Shown one piece after another: positions 1 to 7,905 of a DNA stretch of 64,000 bases. Below the pieces are notes generated by a model. That model was not told the origin of the DNA. It searched no databases and saw nothing but the letters and a program-made list of their open reading frames with translations. Positions within the stretch are counted from its first letter, which is position 1; each line of letters starts with the position of its first letter. Source of the stretch: Obelidium mucronatum. Its lineage: Eukaryota > Chytridiomycota > Chytridiomycetes > Chytridiales > Chytriomycetaceae. The DNA lies in assembly GCA_025765595.1 (NCBI GenBank), contig JAIVFH010000124.1:1-64000 (forward strand), written 5' to 3'. The translations under genes were made by a program, and so were the position numbers.

Positions 1-95
1 TTCCGATATTTTTATTTTATTGGAAAAAGCCCTTTCCAATAGGAAGTTTGTATCTTCCACTAATCCTATTTTATTGTATTTTATTGGATACAGGT
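1..95. repeat. AT-rich palindromic minisatellite next to Helitron helicase
   Basis: Short palindromic blocks in which TTTCCAAT and ATTGGAAA face each other across an AT-rich spacer containing ATAAAAT. The same family, in the opposite orientation and with 3-4 clear units, lies at 57,905-58,050. Both copies sit directly upstream of the same helicase fragment, so the repeat belongs to that mobile element rather than to the locus. The copy here is cut by the window edge. Confidence 0.6.
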
Positions 96-123
96 TTGGC
101 ACCAGAAAGATGACCCCGTATTC

Positions 124-1098
124 ATGGGGATCCTAGCGCGAATGCGTTGGGGGGCACTGACTCAGTCTGATATTGATGAAATCAACGCTACAAGTTCCCA
201 AGCCCAGTCAACTTTGTCAAATGTCCCACCAACTCTAGAATTCTTTGCACCAGTGGCTACTGCGATGAATCTTGAACGATGCGCTGTCTTGCGGAAGACA
301 GTCATGGACTTTGCTCGGGAAAAGCAATTGGTGTGCTATCGGATTGTAGCGAAGGCTTCGAAGGATGTCAATACCGCAGAATTGTCTCGACTTGGTTTTC
401 TGAATGACGATGCCACCAGCAAAATTCCCCTCACTTTTGAATTCTACCTTGGTATGCCTGTGATGATAACAAAGTGTATTCCAGATTTGGAACACTTGAA
501 GATCTTCGCCAATGGAACTTTGGCCTTTGTTTTGGGATTTGCCGCTGCGTCAAATGAATCGTTCATATCAGCAACAGTGAATGGTGTGGTTGTTAAACAA
601 TTCAAATTCATGCCTGGCTGGTTGTGGGTTAAAGTTCGGCATTGTAATCAGGTTCTGGTCGCTGGGTGTGCTCCTGGTGTTGTTACTGTGCCCCCTCTCA
701 CGCTTTCTGTCAGAATTTCACTGCCCAATTCTGATAAGTCAAAGTCAATCACTCTGACCCAGTTTCCCGCTATATTGGCTTTGGCTTGCACCCCTGAGAA
801 ACTTCAAGGGGTCACCTTGAATCATTGGATCACCATTGCTCAATTGGACCGTGCAAACTATAATCCTCAAACTTTATATGTGGCTTTCTCTCGTGTCAAA
901 ACATTGACATCAATAAGACTTGTGCAAAAACTTTCCATGGCTTATTCAAGAAAGTTCCGGCCCCCTAAAAAATTTGCAGACGAAATGATTCGTCTCATTA
1001 ATTTGGTACAACTTCCGGATTACACTCCCGACCATATTATACATGCCTTCCATCAATGGAAAGAGGAGCAACAGTCTTTTGCTCTTGCTCTTCCTTAA
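124..1098 (+). pseudogene. Helitron-type PIF1-like helicase, C-terminal fragment (copy 1)
   Basis: An open frame of 324 aa resembling the C-terminal part of the PIF1-family helicase of Helitron RepHel proteins, which unwinds DNA during rolling-circle transposition. Visible landmarks are LARMRWGALT near residue 5, the LGMPVMI block with downstream NGT near residues 108-132, and the terminal helicase block ending in LYVAFSRVKTL near residue 260. The usual HKSQG of motif V is degraded to PEKLQG, and the Rep domain and Walker motifs are absent, so this is a truncated copy. Parts of the same sequence recur at 47,003-47,464, 49,488-49,866 and 57,644-57,900. The tail after the stop leads into the conserved hairpin at 1,181-1,211. 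Confidence 0.75.
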
Positions 1099-1180
1099 GT
1101 ATTGACTCTATTTTCAAAATAAACCAGTTTTTATGCAGTACTATTCTTTAAAACTTCTAAAAAAAAATTCAGCGCTAAAA

Positions 1181-1214
1181 AGGTCCTAGCGGATGGCTTG
1201 CCACCGCACCTCAG
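1181..1214 (+). other. Probable Helitron 3' terminal hairpin, copy 1
   Basis: A nested stem-loop: AGGT pairs with ACCT, GCGG with CCGC, and TGGC with GCCA around a TT loop. It is followed at once by CTCAG and then a T. The same structure ends the helicase fragments at 47,428-47,461 and 49,829-49,866. Homology between the three copies stops just after CTCAG, so this is read as the 3' end of the element. Canonical Helitrons end in CTRR and insert between A and T. Here the end is non-canonical, but the following base is T in all three copies. Confidence 0.55.
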
Positions 1215-1215
1215 T

Positions 1216-1833
1216 TTATAGAGTGCGTCAATGACATGGTTGATAACTTCAGGGAGATTGACGAATGGACGAAATGCGGATTTGGTTGGATCAGTGCGCA
1301 TCTTGGTAAGATCGATTGTAATATTCGCTAATCGACTCATGTGACAGATGTTGAAGTGTAATCCATTCTTTGATGGTTTCCTTTGTATCGGTCCTAGTTT
1401 GTGCGTTGTAGTAAGTCTGGAGGTTTCGAATCCAGGTACGTGCACATTTAGTGTTTTGCTGACAAATATTCAATAGGGCAGCTGAGATATTCCACTTGAT
1501 GATACGCTGCATCATCTTGTTGTTTGCATACGACCCTGGACAAGTATTTGGAACATTGGTCAGCTGAAGAACCCATGGATCGTTCGGGTCTTCCTGATTA
1601 TCCCAGACTGCAAGTTCAAGTAACTGTGGATCATCAGTAATAGCACCATTTGGACCATAAGGGACCAAGTAGTTGTTAACGTTGTCGTCATGGGATTCTG
1701 GATCGAGACGAATGGTGTGGAGAACGTTGTGTTGGGCTGCAACACCTTCAATGTCATCAACCCACTGGTGGAAGTCACTGATATTATCATGATCAAGCGT
1801 AAATGTTGTCTTCAAGTTGTTGTTGGTTGTCAT
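1216..1833 (-). pseudogene. Copia-type Gag fragment
   Basis: Minus-strand reading of a Ty1/copia Gag-like protein starting at the ATG at 1,833: an acidic N-terminal part, then a helical region with W and LNICQQ/W-x-x-L motifs. The frame shifts near 1,300 and the ORF stops where the Helitron 3' end begins at 1,215, so the helicase element appears to have inserted into, or truncated, this Gag. Upstream (higher coordinates) lie a leader of about 260 bp and the LTR at 2,092-2,235, which is the right distance for a 5' LTR. No zinc knuckle is present in what remains. Family assignment rests on the adjacent LTR and RNase H. Confidence 0.5.
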
Positions 1834-2091
1834 TTTTGTTGAAGTCAGAAAAAATTTTGAGGCGTAGTAGTTGGGGGTTGGTTGAGTTTCAAGTGTTTCA
1901 AGTTGTGGAAAGTAGAAGTTGTTGAAGTTGAATAAACTGGTTTTAAATAGTAGTTTTAGATGTGGCTTTGGTAGTAGCGGCTGAGGTGCTTGTGTAACAG
2001 TAAATGCTTGAACGTTCCGGCTTTTTAAGGGTTCCCTGACTAATTGGTACAGGAAAATTTAACAGATGTTGAGTAATAAGACTTCTTAATC

Positions 2092-2235
2092 TGTTGTAGA
2101 GGGACTGGAAGCGGTGCTGGTTCTGTAGACAGGTGAGCTGATCGTTGTGGACACTAGAGAGATTTTGGAGAGAATTCTTTTTTACTTTATTCCCAAACAT
2201 GGAGCTTGCAACATGAGTTTCATGTGCCTCCAACA
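2092..2235 (-). repeat. LTR of a copia remnant (144 bp)
   Basis: Begins TGTTGGAGG and ends CTACAACA when read on the minus strand, giving TG...CA ends. A near copy is at 58,168-58,310. On its upstream side in the minus direction lies the end of a copia RNase H frame, on its downstream side the Gag leader, so one LTR separates the tail of one copia unit from the head of another. This is expected from LTR-LTR recombination or a tandem insertion. Confidence 0.65.
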
Positions 2236-2242
2236 GAGAGTT

Positions 2243-2658
2243 GTCTCATCCCCCCCAACAACTCCAACAGTTTCCAAAGTTGAGGCGCAGGAAAAGCTTT
2301 TGTCAAGACATCGGCTATCATCAAATCAGTGGGACAATATATGAGTCGAATAGTACCATTGTCTACGAGTGGTTTTTGACTTTCATATGTTTAATCCTCG
2401 CATGATGTATAGGATTCAACGCCATCACAATAACCACTTGATTGTCCTGTTGCATTACCGTAGGTTCATCCAATTTAAATCCTAACTCCCTAAAGAAGTC
2501 TTGAATCCAGGATCCCTCTTTGGTACCTTCAACCAGTGCAATCAATTCAGCTTCAAATGAAGACAAAGCTACCGTCGGTTGCTTCTTGGAGAACCAGATA
2601 ATTGGAGCGCCAAATACCATGAATACGTATCCGGATTGCAACTTTCTTTCATCTTCTA
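2243..2658 (-). pseudogene. Copia RNase H C-terminal fragment
   Basis: Minus-strand frame with the hallmark end of Ty1/copia Pol: SGYVFM, WFSKKQPTVALSS followed by an acidic E, the DNQ block, and (after a frame break near 2,380) the LIYCPTD and ADVLTKA blocks that precede the LTR. The frame is interrupted at 2,658 by the LINE insertion. The last codons upstream of the break resume at 6,649 on the far side of the LINE. It is a dead fragment. Confidence 0.75.
2638..2658. repeat. LINE target-site duplication, left copy
   Basis: A 21-bp sequence repeated at 6,628-6,648 with one mismatch (T versus G in the middle). It belongs to the copia RNase H frame and bounds the LINE at 2,659-6,627. Confidence 0.8.
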
Positions 2659-3269
2659 AAAAAAAAACATTTCAAACCCCGACGCGGTCAACCACAAACA
2701 ACAACACCCACTGCATGCAACAAACAAAGGATGGCCCAGCCAACGAGGGCCTTTGCGCGTTTGTCGCTGCTGTCCACGGTGGGTGGGACGTGGCGGCAGC
2801 GGAGCGTGCGGGGGCTGGGTGAGATACTGGATCTGGATCTGGAACCCCACTTGACAGGAGCGCGACCCGGGCTTACACCACTACCTTACGCTACAAAAAC
2901 AGCAACGTCAACAAGGCAGAAAGAAGCGCAGGATCAGGAGGGAATGCGGAAGGATCTGGATCAGAGGTCAGTATGGGAATGTTTTCTATACTAGGAGAGT
3001 TGGGCAGGCAGTTACTGCGCCCTGGACCACACGCTGCATATATGTGTGGTCCCTCCGAATGCTCGAACACTTTGGTGTACGGGGATGGTTGTAGTCTGGG
3101 GCATGTTTACATGACAGATGAACCCAACCTTCGTCTGAGAGCATACAACTTTATATGTAAGCAAAATGAGATAAAGAGACAAAAAGAAAATAAGCAATAT
3201 GAGTTAATAAGAAAGAAAGTAGACAAAAAGGGCAGAAGACAGAATGACGTTGGAAAAACCAAATTCAAA

Positions 3270-3871
3270 GGGAAAAGATGGGAAACAGAGACGCTATCAA
3301 AAGACATAGCTGCACTGGCATATGTAGACGACACCAGCACTGCCGCTGGCAACTGGGAAGAGCTGGAAAAACAAGCAGCCCTACGATATGAGTTCCAAGA
3401 AGGAAATACTATAAATCCAACACCAAAAAGGTCAAAGTGATTGCCATCAACCCCACAAACCCCAAATCAACCCTGAAGTGGGGCGACCACAGCGAAGTGG
3501 AAGTCTTGGAAAAAGAACAAAGTGAGAGAATACTTGGAAACTACTTCTCAGCCGATAACTCAAACGCGAGAGCAATAGAAGAGATACGCGCCCAAATTCA
3601 AGCCATGGTAAATATCCTGAAGGACAAAAGAATCACTGACAAAAGTGCTATCATGATCATAAACACTGTGCTATTCCAACAAATAAGATACAAATGGCAG
3701 ACAGTACCAGTGTCCTCCTGTGAAGTGGAAAAATGGTTCACCCCAATCCTAAGACTGGTAAAACAAAAAGCAAAACAGCCAATTAGTCTGCCAACCTCCC
3801 AACTAAAACACTCACAGATATATAACCTGACTGGAATGACCAATTTATGGCCGACAGTGTCAGCAACCTAA
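3270..3871 (+). pseudogene. LINE reverse transcriptase, C-terminal half
   Basis: The catalytic box LAYVDDTS (YxDD type) is followed by the conserved region after motif C that contains K-x-K-W-G and LGNYF, typical of LINE RT thumb sequences. It is spread over two frames (3,270-3,440 and 3,437-3,871) because of a frameshift near 3,437. The palm motifs upstream of YVDD are not recognisable, so this copy cannot be functional. Confidence 0.65.
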
Positions 3872-4541
3872 TGATACATGTGAACTCTGATGACCTGATT
3901 GGAAGAATAAACACGACTAGCAAACCTACAAGAAGAACTTGCACTGCCGCACTGCCCTCTTGAGACACCTTTCCCAGCCAAAGTAGGAAAAGGGACACAC
4001 CATCTTGCCTCCACACTCAGCAGAATGTTCCAATACAACATTAGCGTAGAAGCAATTAGACACCTGAACCAGGAAGGGGCAGAAAGACCAGCCTTTGGGA
4101 AGGTAGAAGGGGGGAGAACCTCAATGTATCATGCCATAGACAACTGGGCAATGTACAATGAAATCAAACCATACCTCAAGAAATGGAATATTCTATTTGT
4201 AGAACAAATCCTATGTAGGAACAGCGAAAGAATACTTAGCCAGCAGGAAATGGCTATCAGATATCCAGGCTTCAAAGCAGGAAAAGAAAAATGGTTCAGC
4301 ACCATCACACAGTTACTTCAAAAAACTACAGGGACAGGTGACCCCACAAGAATAACGAAGATAACCAAAGAGACCCCAAACCCATTTGCTACCGAAAAAT
4401 CAACCGCAAACCTACTAAGCCAAGCAAAGAAACAAGATATAGTATCATGGACAGATGAGAACGGAAGTAAAGAATATGGACAAATAACAAAGTACAAACT
4501 CGAAAACGGGAGAGTGGAGTACACATTGAAACACCTGAGAG

Positions 4542-5677
4542 TTGTGCCCCTTGAGACATGCCAAAGTATACAGACCCTCAGCAACTGGGATGGGGGAAAA
4601 GCACAAATCGGCTCATGCTGGGAAAAAAGCTGCCCAGGATGGCAAGGGGAACTCCTGCATAATTGAATGGAATGGAAAAATCCAAAGAGAGAGAGCAAAA
4701 GCCAAAGGGACCCACCCTGTAACTGTTGTAGACGAAAACAAACAAGAAACAGACATGGACGTGGACATATGGGAAATAGACAAGGCTTCACAAGAAGAAA
4801 CAACATCAGATCCACATAGTGTAGATAGCCTAAGCACAAAGAAAAGCCTACCATGGAGAACAGGAGTTTACGGGAACAGCGCACAAGACGGTGCAAACCG
4901 GGCCAAGAAATTCTTCAGTTGCAATGACACACAAACACTTGAAGCAATTGGGACCAGGATGGACAAAGGCCCAACCAACACACACGACATCATCTACACT
5001 GACGGATCCCTGAAAACCATTAACGGAAGGCCCAGCATAGCAGGGGCTGTGTTCGTCAGAGAAGGAATCAGTAATGGAAGACAAGTCAACTTTAAACTAG
5101 AAGGGAACGCCCACTCAACAAATCCGGAACACATGGCAATGAATGCAGCACTTATTGGATGTGGGAATGGCACAAGTACCATCAACATTGATAACATGGC
5201 TGTAATCACAACCTACGGTAGACTCAAAGAACTCAACTTCAGTATCCACCCCAGAGAATTGAACAAGAAAGCAAACATTATGTCCACTGCAATCACATGC
5301 GAAATAATGAGAAGAGAAGAAGGGAAGGAATAACACAAATCCCGGAAGTAAAACATGTAAAGGGCCACAGTGGGGAAATAGGAAACGAGCAAGCTGACAA
5401 GGACGCCAATAAAGGCCACATGGCCCCACTGCTGACACAGAACATGAATGCCCAGTCAGGGGTACAACTCATCCTTAAAGCCAATGGGAATATAATTGAA
5501 GGCGCATATAGAAACAACCTCAAAGAAATTACCATGGTCGCTGCACACCTGGAATGGATTGACCAACCAAAACACAAGCACATCAAAGAGGTCCAAGACT
5601 TAGTTGACTTGGGACTCACCTTCACCGTAATCCAATGTGGGCACAAGACATTTCTGTGGGCCCGTTTACGCCGTTAG
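4542..5677 (+). pseudogene. LINE RNase H domain
   Basis: Contains the type I RNase H signature: YTDGSL near 5,000 (first Asp), an acidic AMNAAL helix, INIDNMAVI (second Asp region), and KGHSGEIGNEQADKDA near 5,360-5,410 (His and last Asp). A frame change near 5,330 splits the domain over two ORFs. Its position after RT and before the Cys/His finger is the usual LINE order. Confidence 0.75.
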
Positions 5678-5784
5678 TACGGGCACAGTCGAGTGAATAA
5701 AACAAGATATATATTTGCCTGTGGGCCCGTTTACGCCGTTAGTACGGGCACAGTCGAGTGAATAAAACAAGATAAAAAAAAAAC
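5654..5784 (+). repeat. Two tandem 56-bp units plus A-tail inserted in the LINE
   Basis: Two identical 56-bp copies (5,654-5,709 and 5,719-5,774) 65 bp apart, each with a GCCCGT/ACGGGC stem-loop and an AATAAA about 10 bp before the unit end. The second is followed by about ten A residues. The block interrupts the LINE protein frame between the end of RNase H and the zinc finger. It looks like a small polyadenylated RNA that was retro-inserted, in two copies. No clear target duplication was seen. Confidence 0.6.
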
Positions 5785-5799
5785 CAAGAAAATGTGACA

Positions 5800-6392
5800 A
5801 CCTGCCACTCAACAAGACAACATCACTGTTCACCAGTGAAAAACTTAGCCACTACCGGAAATACCTGATAAATGCTACACACAGACAGCTCCCAACCCAA
5901 AAGGAGATGAGACGAAGACACCAAGACCTATACCCAGATGGATGCTGTAGGGTATGCCTTACGGACGAGGAAGAAACCAACGAACATCTATGGAACTGCC
6001 CAGTAACACAGGAGACCAGAGAAGAAATCATGACCAGCTTCATTGAGACAGTGAGTACAAAAATTGAGGAAGAATGCCAGAATGAAAACAAGGGGAAACA
6101 ACAGCAACCCAACCACCCTGAGGAAGTAGGGTCAAGGTTGCCAACCAAGAGCAACCTGGAAGGGAAAATGGAAAAAGAGGATAATCTTACCCAGGAAGAA
6201 ATCAGACAAAAACTAGGAAAATGGTTCAGAAACTGGATGGGACGACCACTAACACAGCAAATAGAGGAAGAGGAAGATACAATGAACATGAAGACAGATA
6301 AATTCACATTTGAACAGGTTGCAGGGTATGGCCTAATACCGGAAGTAACACATGAATGCATCAAAAAATGTGGAGTCCAGAAAGTTTTTTAA
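5800..6392 (+). pseudogene. LINE C-terminal zinc-finger region
   Basis: Frame beginning near 5,785 with a basic stretch and then CRVC...EHLWNCP (C-x2-C, His, C), the Cys/His finger found after RNase H in many LINE ORF2 proteins, followed by a Glu/Lys-rich tail. It is the continuation of the RNase H ORF beyond the tandem insert. Confidence 0.65.
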
Positions 6393-6627
6393 TGAGGCCC
6401 CGGAAGGTCTCTAAATGTGGAAGCTCCTGGTGAGCTGGGGGATGGGAGGGGGGAGACGTTATGGGTGTTAGTAGACGGGAGGTCTACAAAGGGGTTGGGG
6501 CGCTAGCTGTGCCTACAAACCAGAATGTGGAGTCGGGTCTTATCATACTGCTTCAGGAATGGGGGAGGAATGGTAGTTTGGCAAGGTGTTTATTACAAAA
6601 TACATCCACATCAAAACCAAAAAAAAA

Positions 6628-6700
6628 GCAACTTTCTGTCATCTTCTACCAACCACTTCACGTCACCACAATCTTCAATAAAAATTCCGGAGAACCCCTA
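6628..6700 (-). pseudogene. Copia RNase H continuation beyond the LINE, with right target duplication
   Basis: 6,628-6,648 is the right copy of the LINE target duplication. Read on the minus strand, the next 50 bp give VEDDRKL preceded by GDVKW, which joins in frame to SGYVFM on the other side of the LINE. The similarity fades beyond about 6,700, so the copia fragment was already truncated. Confidence 0.55.
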
Positions 6701-6740
6701 ACTCTCCCCAACCTCCCTTATGAGTAAAGAACACTAGGGT

Positions 6741-6888
6741 TACTTTCATATTGTATTTTGACAACCAACCGCTGCTGGACATCTTGAATGGTGCCAAGTA
6801 TCTTGAGCGGACGAAACACGAAGTAGTTAAGATTGAATACATTCGCGGGTTAATCAAGGAGGGATTGTTGAAGGCTGTGAAAATAACC
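6741..6888 (+). pseudogene. Second copia RNase H fragment, running into telomere repeats
   Basis: An open stretch carrying a DNQ block, LNGAKYLERTKH and KIEYIRGLIKEG, the end region of Ty1/copia RNase H (DNQ...ARTKH...R). It is only about 48 codons long, on the opposite strand to the neighbouring copia remnant, and passes straight into CCCTAA repeats at 6,884. Confidence 0.6.
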
Positions 6889-6922
6889 CTAACCCTAACC
6901 CTAGTGTTAGGGTTACCCTAAC
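6884..6922. repeat. Interstitial telomere-type repeats (CCCTAA/TTAGGG)
   Basis: Three CCCTAA units on the plus strand followed after a few bases by TTAGGG and another CCCTAAC, so both orientations are present within 40 bp. It abuts the end of a copia RNase H fragment. The six-base unit is the fungal/animal type rather than the TTTAGGG type of plants and oomycetes. Confidence 0.75.
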
Positions 6923-7139
6923 ACTTCAGACATAATGACCAAAGCGTTGGCATGACCTTGTTTTCGAAGCACCGCGGTGGATTGATGGTGAGATGCTATA
7001 CTGATACAGTTGAGGGGTGTGTTAAAATAGTGCAATCTTTATAAGTAAGAATGGATGTTTTAGTTGTTTAGCTTGACCACTTTATTATTTCTCGCTCGCA
7101 ATGTGAATAAAGATATGTACACCCCAAGCAGCCTTCCAC

Positions 7140-7600
7140 TGAACTACAGCAGAACTGCCACAGAAATTCCGCAAAAATTCTGTGAATGTTTGATAATAGT
7201 TCGGACGGAATTTTATTTGGATTGACTCCACCGAATTCCGACAGAACTTTCTGTTGGAAATCGTCTGAAAATCTGTCGGAGTTCGGTCGAAATTTGTGCG
7301 AAATTTGACAGAACGAAGGAGATGGACATGTGATTATAATCTCTTGTTTGGCTTGACCAGTTGTAATGTGAAATTGATTTTGTAAAAATACATTTATTTT
7401 AAGGGGTACACCCCTAACACAAAAATATCGCAATTCCATCATTTCTGCGACCACAAAATGATCAAAATTTTCTATCGAAATTTCGACTGAAGCTTAGACG
7501 AAATTTCCACAGAATTGAGGGGCGGTGGAATCTGCGACAGAACCGTGTTTCGCAATTTCTGTGGAAAATTCCGTCAAATATGTGACGGAACAAGGGAGAT
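7140..7600. repeat. Non-coding region of degenerate TTCCG/CGGAA palindromic words
   Basis: No gene seen. The stretch is built from recurring words such as GAAATTCCG, CCGACAGAA, TTCCGTC and TTTCTGT in both orientations, giving many weak inverted repeats. Similar text occurs at 14,540-14,730 and 15,690-15,890. It looks like an old, diverged family of a small foldback element. Confidence 0.45.
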
Positions 7601-7614
7601 TTAGGGGTAGGGCT

Positions 7615-7849
7615 CGTGGACTTCCACGAGTTCTGGAAGCGTCACAGTGAAAATGCCCTCTCGGCGCGTTTCGGAACATTTCGGAAAACCGGGACAAAAC
7701 AGAAATCTTGGTGATTTGGGATAGATAACACATTGTGTTCCAAATCACCAGGTGTGTGCTTCAACATATTTACTTTATATTCGTCATGGTCAAGAGTTTT
7801 ATTAAATAAACACATTGTGTTCCAAATCACCAGTACTAGAAAACACACG
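7615..7849 (+). repeat. 5' LTR of the complete copia element
   Basis: 235 bp, starting CGTGGACTT and ending AAACACACG. It contains a GGTGATTTGG / CCAAATCACC inverted pair around an ACACATTGTG core, and the ACACATTGTG...CCAAATCACCAG block occurs twice as a direct repeat. AATAAA occurs near the 3' end (about 7,805). The matching 3' LTR is at 12,516-12,750. Confidence 0.9.
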
Positions 7850-7880
7850 GATTAGGAGTCTTAACCCTCCATTGAGCTAC
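7850..7880 (+). promoter_or_regulatory. Primer-binding site, antisense to a tRNA 5' half (possibly tRNA-Arg CCU)
   Basis: Lies immediately after the 5' LTR. Its reverse complement contains GTAGCTCAATGG, a tRNA D-arm, and ends in CTCCTAA, a perfect seven-base anticodon loop with anticodon CCU. Drosophila copia and yeast Ty5 are primed by an anticodon-cleaved half of initiator Met tRNA. This site would use the same mechanism with a different tRNA. The D-stem is not perfectly preserved, so identity of the tRNA is tentative. Confidence 0.55.
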
Positions 7881-7905
7881 AAGAAAAAAACGAAAAGAGA
7901 AAACT

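Larger units (their letters stand above)
2659..6627 (+). mobile_element. 5'-truncated LINE (non-LTR retrotransposon)
   Basis: A plus-strand unit of about 4 kb bounded by a 21-bp target duplication and ending in an A-rich tail (6,617-6,627). In order it holds a degraded reverse transcriptase segment with the catalytic YVDDT box near 3,320-3,335, a thumb/connection region to about 4,660, an RNase H domain (4,980-5,430), and a C-terminal zinc-finger-like region (5,900-6,390). The endonuclease and the first half of RT are missing, as expected for target-primed reverse transcription that stopped early. Several frame breaks make it inactive. An insert of about 130 bp splits the region between RNase H and the zinc finger. 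Confidence 0.8.

Noticed and set aside
6461..6727. Small plus-strand protein at the LINE 3' end
   Set aside because: It spans the A-tail and the target duplication, so it mixes LINE and copia sequence and cannot be a gene.
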